In this document: positions 1 through 8,456 of the stretch, one piece after another
Layout of the letters: every line of letters begins with the position of its first letter
Numbering within the stretch: position 1 is the first letter of the stretch
Assembly: GCA_002707145.1 (NCBI GenBank)
Contig: PAMD01000020.1
Span: 20,190-84,189 of the forward strand
DNA: 64,000 nt
Reading direction: 5' to 3'
Origin: Flavobacteriales bacterium
GTDB lineage: Bacteria > Bacteroidota > Bacteroidia > Flavobacteriales > UBA7430
Notes under the pieces: generated by a model
The model's input: only the letters and a program-made list of their open reading frames with translations
The model's database searches: none
What the model was told of the DNA's origin: nothing
Position numbers and translations under genes: made by a program

Positions 1-1188
1 GATCTCCCTAAGGGATATCAGATTACTCAAGATAAAACACCAATCTGTAATGGGGGGTTTATAAATATCATGGACAAAGAGGGAAAAGTCAAGAAAATAG
101 AACTGACACGAATTCATATGGAAGAAGACGCAGGAAAGAGTATTCACGATATCGACCCATTCGAAACCTTGATTGACTTAAATCGAGCTGGAGTACCCCT
201 TCTAGAAATAGTTTCGGAACCAGTCTTACGATCTGGAGATGAAGCTTACAATTTTGTCACCAAGGTTCGAAAATTAGTTCGCTATTTAGATATTTGTGAT
301 GGAAATATGGAGGAAGGTTCAATGAGATGTGATGCTAATATTTCTGTTCGATTAAAGGGTGAGTCCGAATTGAGAAACAGAGTAGAAGTAAAGAATATGA
401 ATTCCATTCGAAATGTTCAAAAAGCAATTGAGCTAGAGTCAAAGAGGCAAATTGAAGTCTATGAAAATGGGGGACATGTCGATCAAGAAACTCGAAATTA
501 TCTAGCTGCGAAAAATGAAACTTCTATACTTAGATCAAAAGAAGATGCTCACGATTATAGATATTTTCCTGAACCAGACTTATCACCCGTAGTGGTAAAA
601 AAAGATTATATCGAAAATATTAAGGATAGTTTACCAGCACTGCCTGACGAACTTTACCAAAAATATACCTGTGAATTTGGGCTTTCAGATTACGATGCCA
701 AAAATCTGACTGATACCAAAGCTATAGCACTATATTATAATGAAATTGCATCATGTACAAAAGAATATAAAATGGCAGTAAATATTCTCATGGGTCCACT
801 AAAGTCTTACTTAAATGAGAAAGCTATCTCAATTGATGAACTTGCTCTTGAAGCAGATCGTATTGCAGAAATGATTGATCTCATTAAAAAGGATAAAATC
901 GCTCCTTCTAAAGCTGGACAAGAACTTTTCCCTCTACTTATCCAATACCCTGAAATATCCGCTTTATCACTTGCAGAAATGAACAACTTAATACAAGACT
1001 CAGATTCAGATGCTTTATTAGGAATTATTCATTTAGCAATCAAAAAATTTCCTGAAAAAGCAAAAGCTTATAAAAATGGGGAAAAAAAATTACTTGGTCT
1101 ATTTATGGGAGAAGTCATGAGACTATCAAAAGGGAAAGCCGATCCGAAAGTTGCCAACCAATTAATCAGACAAGAACTAGAAAAATGA
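1..1188 (+). CDS. gatB: Aspartyl/glutamyl-tRNA(Asn/Gln) amidotransferase subunit B, 5'-truncated by the window edge
   Basis: GatB is the tRNA-binding kinase-like subunit of GatCAB, which converts mischarged Glu-tRNA(Gln) or Asp-tRNA(Asn) to the amidated form. The frame is open from base 1: DLPKGYQITQDKTPIC is the conserved segment before the usual GatB core, so the ATG at 70 is internal and the true start lies left of the window. The visible 395 residues contain the GatB core (LDLNRAGVPLLEIVSEP-like stretch, MRCDANIS) and the C-terminal YqeY-like helical domain ending in VANQLIRQELEK. The stop overlaps the next start as ATGA, so the lipoprotein downstream is probably co-translated. Confidence is very high for family; only the N-terminus is missing. 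Confidence 0.97.
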   Translation, partial: DLPKGYQITQDKTPICNGGFINIMDKEGKVKKIELTRIHMEEDAGKSIHDIDPFETLIDLNRAGVPLLEIVSEPVLRSGDEAYNFVTKVRKLVRYLDICDGNMEEGSMRCDANISVRLKGESELRNRVEVKNMNSIRNVQKAIELESKRQIEVYENGGHVDQETRNYLAAKNETSILRSKEDAHDYRYFPEPDLSPVVVKKDYIENIKDSLPALPDELYQKYTCEFGLSDYDAKNLTDTKAIALYYNEIASCTKEYKMAVNILMGPLKSYLNEKAISIDELALEADRIAEMIDLIKKDKIAPSKAGQELFPLLIQYPEISALSLAEMNNLIQDSDSDALLGIIHLAIKKFPEKAKAYKNGEKKLLGLFMGEVMRLSKGKADPKVANQLIRQELEK

Positions 1189-2297
1189 AAAAAATCGTTC
1201 TCTCTCTGTGCATTATTATCTTTGCATCTTCTTGTCAGGAGAAAATGAAAGTGCCTACAGGAGACTTTTCTATTCATGGCCAGGTCAAAGACGTTGATAC
1301 ACTCATCTTTGAAATAATTGAAGCAGATAAATTAATTTTAGTGGATACTGTATTTGCTGTAGACGGTGAATTTATCCTAGCAAATAGCATAGATAAGTCT
1401 TCTTTCTTTTTACTTCGAACTCCTCAAGGTGAGGGAATCAATCTTTTGATAAAAAAAGATGAACAAATTGAGGTTAGTGGAGAAAAAACAAATTGGAAGA
1501 GTAATTACTCAGTTAGTGGATCAGAAGGCTCTTTAAAAATACAAGAACTCAACAACAAACTAGAGCAGTTCGAATACTCTTTAGATCAAATTTACGAGGA
1601 AGCAAAAACAGCTAAAAAAGAGGATTATATTGATATTGAAGATAAGTTTATTACTACTTTCTCTTCGCATAGGGAGTACCTCAAAAATTTTATAAAACAA
1701 AACATTGATTCAAAGGTATGCATCTTGGCACTTTTTCAAGCGATCAAAAAAGAAAATATTCTCAATCTAATTAAGGATTTTGATGTATATATCAAAGTAT
1801 ACGAATCATTTTCAGAAAAATGGCCAGAATCTTCTCATTCAGCTCTGCTCAGTGAAATTATAAAAATGGCATATGCCCCTGAATTTGAAATGATAGACAA
1901 TAAAGGTGAAAACTTTTCTTTGAGTAATTTCAAAGAACAAATTACAATCGTTGATTTTTGGGCATCTTGGTGTAAACCTTGCCGTGAAAAAAGCCCACTA
2001 CTGAGAAACTTATATTCAAAATATCATTCCAGAGGTCTCGAAATAGTGAGTGTTTCTTTTGATGGAACTCCTCAGCAGAAAAATCCTGAGGATGATTGGA
2101 AAAAAGCCATTGAAAAAGATCAAAAAATATGGCCACAAACGAGTGAGCTCAAAGGATGGGAATCTCAAATTAGAAATACCTACAACGTGACAAGTATTCC
2201 ACATACACTTCTGATAAATAAAAATGGAAGAATAATTGGACAGAACCTTGAGCCGGAAGAATTAGAAGAAACGATTGTAACCCTTTTAAACTTGTAA
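1185..2297 (+). CDS. Thioredoxin-family lipoprotein (TlpA/ResA-like with DUF4369-like N-terminal domain)
   Basis: A 370-residue exported thiol-disulfide protein. The N-terminus has a Lys-Lys start, a hydrophobic core and a lipobox ending ASSC (Cys17), so it should be a lipoprotein. Residues of about 25-130 resemble the beta-rich DUF4369 domain common in Bacteroidota, followed by a helical linker. The C-terminal half is a thioredoxin fold with WCKPC (Cys263, Cys266) after VDFWAS and a later cis-Pro segment TSIPHTLLI. Such proteins reduce or exchange disulfides in the periplasm, for example in cytochrome c maturation; the actual substrate cannot be read here. It starts within the gatB stop (ATGA) and abuts lpxH with no gap, so the three genes look co-transcribed. 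Confidence 0.88.
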   Translation: MKKIVLSLCIIIFASSCQEKMKVPTGDFSIHGQVKDVDTLIFEIIEADKLILVDTVFAVDGEFILANSIDKSSFFLLRTPQGEGINLLIKKDEQIEVSGEKTNWKSNYSVSGSEGSLKIQELNNKLEQFEYSLDQIYEEAKTAKKEDYIDIEDKFITTFSSHREYLKNFIKQNIDSKVCILALFQAIKKENILNLIKDFDVYIKVYESFSEKWPESSHSALLSEIIKMAYAPEFEMIDNKGENFSLSNFKEQITIVDFWASWCKPCREKSPLLRNLYSKYHSRGLEIVSVSFDGTPQQKNPEDDWKKAIEKDQKIWPQTSELKGWESQIRNTYNVTSIPHTLLINKNGRIIGQNLEPEELEETIVTLLNL

Positions 2298-3080
2298 ATG
2301 TCTGAAAGATCAAAAATATACTTTGCCTCAGACTTTCATTTGGGAGCGCCTGGTTCTCTCTCAAGTCCAGAGAGAGAAAAAAAAATTATTACTTGGCTCA
2401 ACGATATCCAAACTGATGCCAAAGAAATTTACCTGGTCGGAGATGTATTTGATTTCTGGTACGAATGGAAACATGCCGTACCTAGAGGTCATGTTCGTAT
2501 TCTTGGGAAATTAGCTGAAATATGCGATAAAGGAACTCCAATTCATTTTTTTACAGGAAATCATGACAAGTGGACATTTGGCTATTTGGAAAAAGAAATT
2601 GGGCTTATTGTTCACCACGATCCAATTGAAATAACTTTGCAAGGAAAAAATTGTTTTATTGGCCATGGAGATGGATTGGGTCAGGGAGACAAAGGATATA
2701 AATTCCTTAAGAAACTATTTATAAGTCCCATTTGCCAGTGGTTATTCTCTCGATTACATCCTAACTTATCTTTTTCTTTGGCTAATTATTTTTCTACTAA
2801 GAGTAGGATTTCGAACTTTGAGAAAGAAAAAAAAAAATTTAAAGGGGAAGAAAAAGAATGGCTTGTTCCTTACGCCAGGTCAATTCTTCTAAAAAAACCT
2901 ATAGATCTATTTGTCTTTGGTCATCGACACTTACCACTTAAGATTCAATTGAATGAACAAAGTCAGTATGCCAACTTGGGAGAATGGATTAAATATTATT
3001 CATACGGGGTCTTAGAAAATGGGCACTTCGAAATTAAATTTTACAAATCCAAATTCTCTAAACCTGTTAATGAACAATAA
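2298..3080 (+). CDS. lpxH: UDP-2,3-diacylglucosamine diphosphatase (LpxH-type metallophosphoesterase)
   Basis: LpxH hydrolyses UDP-2,3-diacylglucosamine to lipid X and UMP in lipid A synthesis, acting at the cytoplasmic side of the inner membrane. All calcineurin-like metal motifs are visible in the 260 residues: DFH (Asp12, His14), GDVFDFWYEW (Asp49), GNHD (Asn88-Asp90), GHGDG (His123) and a C-terminal FGHRHLP. The extended lid segment between GHGDG and FGHRH is typical of LpxH rather than generic phosphodiesterases. The ATG directly follows the stop of the thioredoxin lipoprotein, consistent with an operon. It ends convergent with gapA, 17 bases away. Bacteroidota also carry related LpxH-like paralogues, so the exact substrate is assigned by family only. 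Confidence 0.88.
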   Translation: MSERSKIYFASDFHLGAPGSLSSPEREKKIITWLNDIQTDAKEIYLVGDVFDFWYEWKHAVPRGHVRILGKLAEICDKGTPIHFFTGNHDKWTFGYLEKEIGLIVHHDPIEITLQGKNCFIGHGDGLGQGDKGYKFLKKLFISPICQWLFSRLHPNLSFSLANYFSTKSRISNFEKEKKKFKGEEKEWLVPYARSILLKKPIDLFVFGHRHLPLKIQLNEQSQYANLGEWIKYYSYGVLENGHFEIKFYKSKFSKPVNEQ

Positions 3081-3097
3081 AAATCTCTAGAATAGAT

Positions 3098-4090
3098 TTA
3101 ATCTTTTAAAGACATCTTTTTCATCAAATCTGCTAATCGATTAGAATAGCCCATCTCATTATCATACCAAGATACTATTTTCACCATTTTACCTAATACT
3201 GAAGTCAATTGAGAATCAAATAAACATGAAACTGGATTTCCTATAACATCCGAAGAGACAATCGGTTCATCTGTGTAAGCTATGATTCCTATATGACTTC
3301 CCTTTGATGCTTTATAAAATAACTCATTCACTTCTTTAATAGAGCACGTAGTCTTTACTGTAAAAGTAATATCAGTAAGTGATCCGTTAGGAACAGGAAC
3401 ACGCATGCCGCAACCCCCTATTTCAAGGTGGGGGAAAATTTTAGATAATGCTTTGGCTGCTCCAGTTGTTGTTGGAATAATAGACATAGCTCCCGCCCTT
3501 GCTCTTCGCAAATCTCTATGAGGGCTGTCGTGGAGACTTTGGTCTTTTGTGTAAGAATGGATAGTTGTAATATAAGCCTGTTCGACTCCAAAATTATCAT
3601 CGATCAATTGTACCATTGGAGCAGCTGAATTAGAGGTACATGAGGCATTGGAAACAATATTATCATCAAAAGAAAGTAAATGATCATTAACACCTAAAAC
3701 AATCATTTTAGTCTCATCTGATGAGGGAGGAGAAGCTAAAATAACTTTTTTTGCCCCAGATCTAAGATGTGATTTAAGATCAGAGACAGATAAAAAAGAA
3801 CCAGTAGCCTCAACGACAAAGTCACAATCGTTCCATAAAATATTTTCAATTTTACTTTCATTTGAAAAATGAACTTCTCTCCCATCTACTTTCAATGTAG
3901 ATTCTGAAAAGCTAATTTCTGGAGCAAACATTCGATGAATAGAATCGTATTTTAGTAGATGAGCCAGGGAACGAAGATCTGCTACATCGTTTACCGCCAC
4001 AACATCAATACCTATTCGTTCATGTAAAACTCGAAATAAAGTTCTTCCAATTCTCCCAAAACCATTGATTCCCACGCGAAGCTTCTTCAT
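3098..4090 (-). CDS. gapA: Glyceraldehyde-3-phosphate dehydrogenase, type I
   Basis: Glycolytic and gluconeogenic enzyme oxidising glyceraldehyde-3-phosphate with NAD and phosphate. The 330 residues carry the Rossmann motif INGFGRIGR (residues 8-16), the NAD-associated VND (Asn34-Asp35), the catalytic SNASCTSN with Cys151, the partner His178 (TTIHSYT), the DLRRARAGAMSIIPTTTGAAKA block and the C-terminal SWYDNEMGYSNR. Length is normal. The segment after the catalytic Cys reads SAAP rather than the common CLAP, a variant seen in some secondary GAPDH forms. It lies downstream of lipA on the same strand, but a strong hairpin terminator separates them, so gapA probably has its own promoter or depends on read-through. 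Confidence 0.95.
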   Translation of the reverse strand: MKKLRVGINGFGRIGRTLFRVLHERIGIDVVAVNDVADLRSLAHLLKYDSIHRMFAPEISFSESTLKVDGREVHFSNESKIENILWNDCDFVVEATGSFLSVSDLKSHLRSGAKKVILASPPSSDETKMIVLGVNDHLLSFDDNIVSNASCTSNSAAPMVQLIDDNFGVEQAYITTIHSYTKDQSLHDSPHRDLRRARAGAMSIIPTTTGAAKALSKIFPHLEIGGCGMRVPVPNGSLTDITFTVKTTCSIKEVNELFYKASKGSHIGIIAYTDEPIVSSDVIGNPVSCLFDSQLTSVLGKMVKIVSWYDNEMGYSNRLADLMKKMSLKD

Positions 4091-4101
4091 AAACTAAAAC
4101 T

Positions 4102-4124
4102 AAAAAAGAGGCATAAGCCTCTTT
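4102..4124 (-). terminator. Rho-independent terminator of lipA
   Basis: The 8-bp perfect stem AAAGAGGC / GCCTCTTT with a 4-base loop sits at 4105-4124. On the minus strand it is followed by a T run (A run at 4102-4107 on the plus strand). It lies directly after the lipA stop and before the gapA start, within a 36-base gap. Confidence 0.8.
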
Positions 4125-4126
4125 AA

Positions 4127-5002
4127 TTATAATAAATGTTTTTCTGCTTTATAGGATGAGCGAACCAAGGGACCGCTTTCCACATATTTTATACCTAAAC
4201 TCAAACCTATTTCTTTGTATTTAATAAATTGTTCAGGGGCAACAAACTCTTTTACAGACAAATGCTTTGGGGTTGGTTGAAGGTACTGTCCTAATGTCAA
4301 TACATCTATACCTACATTAACAAGATCTTTCATCGATTCAACCACTTCTTCTTCAGTTTCACCCAAACCTAACATTATTCCAGTTTTTGAACGCATTCCA
4401 CCATCTTTTAAATAGCGTAATACGTCTAAGGAGCGTTCGTATCTAGCTTGAATACGTACAGATTTTGTCAAACGTCTAACAGTCTCCATGTTATGTGATA
4501 CTACTTCAGGGGCAACATCAATGATTCTTTGGACTTGGTCCATATTTCCTTTAAAATCTGGAATTAAAGTTTCCATGGTGGTACCCTGACTCACTCTACG
4601 AATTGCTTTGACTGTTTCAGACCAAATAATAGAACCACCGTCCTTTAAATCATCACGATCTACAGAAGTTATAACGGCATGCTTCACCTCCATTAACTTC
4701 ACAGAACGGGCAACTCTCTCTGGCTCTGCCCAGTCAACTGCCAAGGGCCTTCCCGTAGAAACGGCACAAAACCCGCAAGATCGAGTACAGATATTACCTA
4801 AAATCATGAAAGTAGCCGTACCTGCGCCCCAGCACTCTCCCATATTGGGACAATTACCACTTTCACATATGGTGTGAAGATTATGGTTTGAGACTAACTT
4901 ACGAACTCTTTTGTAATTTTGTCCTGTAGGGAGCTTAACTCTTAGCCATTTGGGCTTAGAAATTCTTTTTTCTTCTTTCTTGGGAAGTACCTCTGTTTCC
5001 AT
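4127..5002 (-). CDS. lipA: Lipoyl synthase
   Basis: Radical-SAM enzyme that inserts two sulfurs into octanoyl groups on lipoyl domains. The auxiliary cluster motif is [12 protein letters not shown] (Cys46, Cys51, Cys57), the radical-SAM cluster motif is CTRSCGFC (Cys72, Cys76, Cys79), and the C-terminal VRSSY provides the conserved serine ligand of the auxiliary cluster. The length of 291 is normal. A client in this window is the lipoyl domain of SucB (Lys43 there). A TAATTTTG box lies 18-25 bases upstream of the ATG, and a clear hairpin terminator follows the gene, so it can be a monocistronic unit. Confidence 0.96.
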   Translation of the reverse strand: METEVLPKKEEKRISKPKWLRVKLPTGQNYKRVRKLVSNHNLHTICESGNCPNMGECWGAGTATFMILGNICTRSCGFCAVSTGRPLAVDWAEPERVARSVKLMEVKHAVITSVDRDDLKDGGSIIWSETVKAIRRVSQGTTMETLIPDFKGNMDQVQRIIDVAPEVVSHNMETVRRLTKSVRIQARYERSLDVLRYLKDGGMRSKTGIMLGLGETEEEVVESMKDLVNVGIDVLTLGQYLQPTPKHLSVKEFVAPEQFIKYKEIGLSLGIKYVESGPLVRSSYKAEKHLL

Positions 5003-5019
5003 GATTAATAATTACAGAA

Positions 5020-5027
5020 CAAAATTA
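5020..5027 (-). promoter_or_regulatory. Candidate -7 box of lipA (TAATTTTG)
   Basis: This exactly matches the Bacteroidota -7 consensus TAnnTTTG on the minus strand, 18 bases before the lipA ATG. No TTG is found at the expected 17-23 base spacing, so this is a partial match only. Confidence 0.35.
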
Positions 5028-5049
5028 AGAAATATTCATAAGTTTATAC

Positions 5050-5370
5050 CTAAAGCACGGCTTTAATATCTTGTAAATTAATTCCATTGTGAGAAGCATG
5101 ATAAAGACAAATTTCATCTTTGATAAATAAGAGTTGTGGGGACTGATGCAATACATCAAATCTCTCGGCTAATTTATCGGAAATAGATCGAAAAGACAGA
5201 ATATCTAAATACAATACCGGAATTGACTGAATATCAAATTTTTTTTCAAATTTTTGCATAGCCATTGATGAAATTGAGCAACGAGTACTATGTTTGAATA
5301 TTATAAAGGAGACTTTACTCTTGAGATATTCATCTATTTGAACAAAATCTTCAAGAGGAATCCAAGTCAT
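5050..5370 (-). CDS. ytxJ: YtxJ/BrxC-like bacillithiol-system thioredoxin-fold protein
   Basis: A 106-residue single-domain protein of the YtxJ (BrxC, DUF2847) family, monothiol bacilliredoxin-like proteins that act on bacillithiolated or oxidised cysteines in the cytoplasm. The key motif is FKHSTRCSISSMA, with the nucleophilic Cys in the position of the thioredoxin CxxC; the second position of the CxxC is Ser. A cis-Pro segment HQSPQLL follows. A TTG lies one codon upstream, but the ATG at 5370 shares its A with the TGA stop of the small upstream lipoprotein (TGATG), which argues for that ATG and for translational coupling. No bacillithiol biosynthesis gene is visible in this window. Confidence 0.85.
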   Translation of the reverse strand: MTWIPLEDFVQIDEYLKSKVSFIIFKHSTRCSISSMAMQKFEKKFDIQSIPVLYLDILSFRSISDKLAERFDVLHQSPQLLFIKDEICLYHASHNGINLQDIKAVL

Positions 5371-5489
5371 CAAGAATTTTGTTCTATGAGATCAGACTGA
5401 GCAACACCTGGGCAATTAGCTGTAGCACAGCAGGATTGAAACACCAAGGTGGTAAGAAAAAGAGCCGCGATTATAAAAATATTTCTCAT
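5370..5489 (-). CDS. Very small cysteine-rich lipoprotein, 39 residues
   Basis: A short reading frame, easily missed, encodes a 39-residue peptide. It starts MRNIF, has a hydrophobic signal of about 13 residues and a lipobox-like VFQSC, so Cys20 would be lipidated. The mature part is only about 20 residues and contains a second adjacent Cys (Cys21) and Cys26 in CCATANCPG. The stop overlaps the start of ytxJ by one base (TGATG), giving a two-gene unit. I do not recognise a family. Support comes from the well-formed signal, the lipobox and the coupling; translation is not proven. It may be a thiol partner of YtxJ, but YtxJ is cytoplasmic in known systems, so that is speculative. Confidence 0.6.
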   Translation of the reverse strand: MRNIFIIAALFLTTLVFQSCCATANCPGVAQSDLIEQNS

Positions 5490-5634
5490 GTGGTTTTATA
5501 TAAGTAGGCGCTAAAGTAAGGTTTTTTTAATAAATAGTCAATCACTGATTTTAGATAAAATACCTCAAAATAAATTTTTATATTGTCAAAAGGGAAAAGA
5601 AATATAAGATCAACAAATAACTTATTTTTTAACA

Positions 5635-6309
5635 ATGAAAGAGTATTTATCTGCTGAGTGGCAAAAATTATTGAATCCTGAATTTCAAAAGTCATATTTT
5701 AAATCTCTTCAATTTTTTGTAAAAAAAGAAAGAGCAGAGCAACAAATATATCCATGCCGAGAACTAACTTTTTCTGCGTTTCAAAAAACTTCGCCAAAAC
5801 AAATAAAAGTAGTAATCCTAGGGCAAGATCCATATCACAATTTAGATCAAGCAAATGGCTTAAGTTTTTCTGTGGGCGAAAACACAAAAATCCCTCCTTC
5901 CTTGAGAAATATATACAAAGAATTAAATCAAGACATAGGTTGCACAATTCCAGCACATGGAAATTTAGAACACTGGGCAGACCAAGGTGTATTTCTTTTA
6001 AATAGCTGTCTTACTGTTAGAGCTCACCAGCCTGGATCCCACAAAAAACAAGGATGGGAATTATTCACCAACCAAGTCATCGAACTAATTTCAACCAATT
6101 TTAAGGATCTTGTTTTTATTCTGTGGGGGGCTTATGCCATAAAAAAAGAAAATCATATTGATAAGAATAAGCATTTGATCCTTAGATCCCCTCATCCTTC
6201 TCCTTTTTCTGCAAGAAAAGGATTCTTTGGGTCTAAACCTTTTTCTAAATGCAATGATTACTTAACTTCGGTGAACAAAAAAAAGATTGTTTGGACTTTG
6301 CCTAACTAG
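5635..6309 (+). CDS. ung: Uracil-DNA glycosylase, family 1
   Basis: Removes uracil from DNA to start base-excision repair. The 224 residues contain the water-activating motif GQDPYH (Asp65), the uracil-binding LLNSCLTVR, and the DNA-intercalation motif HPSPFSA (His187). The length matches the family. The ATG at 5635 is preceded by an AT-rich 145-base divergent gap shared with the small lipoprotein. It is followed by rmuC on the same strand after 50 bases. No strong promoter box was found in the gap. Function is certain by motif. Confidence 0.96.
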   Translation: MKEYLSAEWQKLLNPEFQKSYFKSLQFFVKKERAEQQIYPCRELTFSAFQKTSPKQIKVVILGQDPYHNLDQANGLSFSVGENTKIPPSLRNIYKELNQDIGCTIPAHGNLEHWADQGVFLLNSCLTVRAHQPGSHKKQGWELFTNQVIELISTNFKDLVFILWGAYAIKKENHIDKNKHLILRSPHPSPFSARKGFFGSKPFSKCNDYLTSVNKKKIVWTLPN

Positions 6310-6359
6310 AGTAAGCAATTGTCATTAACAAATTAGATGTTTACTTAAAAATAAATAAG

Positions 6360-7682
6360 ATGGAACTAATTTTTCTACTTATTGGTTTGGTTTCTGGAGG
6401 GTACATTGGATTGTTATTTCAAAAAAATCAAACCAAACAGAATGCTTCTGAAATAAATTTAGAACAATATATCTCCAAGGATCTTTATCATGTTCAGAAG
6501 GACCAACTTGAAAAATCAGAAAATGAAATTCAAACAAAAGCACATCAAATTGGTGAATTGAAAGCCGAAGTATCTTCTTCCAAAACACTAATTCAAACAC
6601 TAAATAATAGAATTGAAGAAGAAGGAGTAAGACTTTTAGAACAACAAAAAAAACTGCAATTGAAATTCGAAAATATGGCCAATGAAATCTTAGAAAAAAG
6701 ATCTGAAAAATTTGCCGAACAAAATCAAAAAAATATTAATCTGATCCTAAAACCTTTAGGAGATAAAATTAAAAGCTTTGAACAAAGCGTAAACGACAAA
6801 CATCAAAAAGATCAAATGAGTAGGGCAGTTTTATCCACTGAAATAAAAATGCTTCAAGCTGCAAATCAAAAAATTAGTCAAGATGCTGTAAACCTAACCA
6901 AAGCGCTCAAAGGAGATTCTAAAGTTCAAGGAGATTGGGGTGAATTACAGTTAGAAGTACTTCTTGAGAATGCAGGCTTGCACAAGGGCATCCATTTTCA
7001 GACTCAAAACTCAATGAAAGATAAAGACGGAAATGACAAAAGACCAGACTGTATTATAGATCTTCCTGATCATAAAAATTTAATCATCGACTCTAAGGTT
7101 TCTCTCACTGCTTACGAAAAATTCTCACATGCCGGAGATGAAATTCAAAAACTAAGCTTTTTAAAGCAACATATAGATAGTATAAAGAAGCACATCAAAG
7201 ATCTAGCAGGAAAAGACTATCCGAATCTATACAATATAAATGCGCCCGACTATGTGCTCATGTTTATTCCTATGGAACCTGCAATGACATTGGCTCTTCA
7301 AGAAGATTCTGATATATTTAATTTAGCACTAAACAAAAATATTATTTTAGTGAGTACATCAACTCTTTTGGCCACAATGAGAACAGTTTCATTTATTTGG
7401 CAACAAGAAAATCAAAAGAAAAATGTTCTTGAAATTGCACGACAATCTGGAGCACTTTATGATAAATTTTGCGGTTTCATTAGTGACCTTGAGGGAGTTG
7501 GAAAAGCTATAGAAGTGGCTCAAAAAAAATATGATGCAGCAGAAAATAAATTGAGCAAAGGAAGAGGAAATTTGATTACAAGTGTTGAAAAAATAAAAAT
7601 ATTAGGTGCAAAAACAAATAAAAGTATTTCAAAGGAACTTCAGGACAAATCAATTATTGAGAGCTTACCTAATAGCGAATAA
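6360..7682 (+). CDS. rmuC: DNA recombination protein RmuC
   Basis: RmuC-family protein, a membrane-anchored, nuclease-fold protein that limits rearrangements at short inverted repeats. Residues 1-18 form a hydrophobic N-terminal anchor with glycines, followed by a charged coiled coil to about residue 130, then the conserved RmuC domain with GDWGELQLE, RPDCIIDLPD and IIDSKVSL (residues of about 195-250). The C-terminal helical part ends in a basic linker. At 440 residues it has the usual length. It sits between ung and rlmB on one strand with short gaps, so a repair/RNA-modification transcript is possible. The biochemical activity of the family is not firmly established. Confidence 0.92.
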   Translation: MELIFLLIGLVSGGYIGLLFQKNQTKQNASEINLEQYISKDLYHVQKDQLEKSENEIQTKAHQIGELKAEVSSSKTLIQTLNNRIEEEGVRLLEQQKKLQLKFENMANEILEKRSEKFAEQNQKNINLILKPLGDKIKSFEQSVNDKHQKDQMSRAVLSTEIKMLQAANQKISQDAVNLTKALKGDSKVQGDWGELQLEVLLENAGLHKGIHFQTQNSMKDKDGNDKRPDCIIDLPDHKNLIIDSKVSLTAYEKFSHAGDEIQKLSFLKQHIDSIKKHIKDLAGKDYPNLYNINAPDYVLMFIPMEPAMTLALQEDSDIFNLALNKNIILVSTSTLLATMRTVSFIWQQENQKKNVLEIARQSGALYDKFCGFISDLEGVGKAIEVAQKKYDAAENKLSKGRGNLITSVEKIKILGAKTNKSISKELQDKSIIESLPNSE

Positions 7683-7697
7683 TTGTACTTTTACCAA

Positions 7698-8456
7698 ATG
7701 AAAAAAGATCGACTACAAAAAAGTTTGGAGATATTTGGATTGCAGGCCGTAATGGATGCTGTTAAAGAAGGGAAAGAATTCGACAAAATATTTATGGAGA
7801 AAGGCGCCAATACTGGTTTAGCCATGGACTTACGAATACTCCTCAAGGAATACCATATTATGTTTAAAGCAGTTCCTGTCGAAAAACTTAATCGACTTAC
7901 TTCTAAAGATCATCAGGGAGTTTTTGCTTTCGTATCTCCCGTAAACTTCTACCCCCTTGGAGAAATTTTAATGCGTACTTTTGAGGAGGGGAAGTCTCCT
8001 TTATTCCTGATGCTTGACAGAGTAACCGATATTCGAAACTTTGGCGCAATAACCAGAACAGCTGAGGCTTGTGGTGTGAATGCCATAATTTTACCTAAAA
8101 TTGGTGGAGCTCAGTTAAATTCTGATGCTATGAGAACTTCTACTGGTGCTTTAATGCACATACCAATCTGCAGAGAACAAAATCTTGCTCATAGCATTAA
8201 ATACCTAAAAAAGAGCGGATTAAATATAGTTGTTTGTACGGAAAAATCTAAAGCTAGTATCTACGATTCTTCTTTCATTGACCCAATGGTTATTGTTATG
8301 GGCTCAGAAGAAAATGGTATTTCGGATGAAATTATTGAACTTGCTGACATCAAGAACTCAATCCCCATGTTCGGAAAAACCGAATCTCTGAATGTCTCGG
8401 TAGCTTCTGCTGTTATTCTGTATGAAGCTGTTAGACAGAGAAACATCAAAATTTAA
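7698..8456 (+). CDS. rlmB: 23S rRNA 2'-O-ribose methyltransferase, TrmH/RlmB family
   Basis: SPOUT methyltransferase that methylates a ribose 2'-OH in 23S rRNA (Gm2251 for RlmB). The N-terminal substrate-binding domain ends near residue 80 with LTSKDHQGVFAF. The SPOUT knot motifs follow: DRVTDIRNFGAITRTAEA, VMGSEENGIS and the C-terminal IPMFGKTESLNVSVAS. I chose the ATG at 7698 (MKKDRLQ, 252 residues) over an in-frame TTG at 7683, because it fits the usual N-terminus. The 3' end overlaps the 3' end of the nitric oxide synthase gene by four bases in convergent orientation. RlmB versus another TrmH paralogue cannot be settled by reading alone. Confidence 0.88.
   Translation: MKKDRLQKSLEIFGLQAVMDAVKEGKEFDKIFMEKGANTGLAMDLRILLKEYHIMFKAVPVEKLNRLTSKDHQGVFAFVSPVNFYPLGEILMRTFEEGKSPLFLMLDRVTDIRNFGAITRTAEACGVNAIILPKIGGAQLNSDAMRTSTGALMHIPICREQNLAHSIKYLKKSGLNIVVCTEKSKASIYDSSFIDPMVIVMGSEENGISDEIIELADIKNSIPMFGKTESLNVSVASAVILYEAVRQRNIKI

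Noticed and set aside
4608..4877. 89-residue plus-strand frame opposite lipA
   Set aside because: It lies wholly antisense to the well-supported lipA coding sequence and has no recognisable features.
5486..5695. 69-residue minus-strand frame across the divergent gap before ung
   Set aside because: It overlaps the ung coding start and has an AT-rich low-information sequence with no signal or family match.
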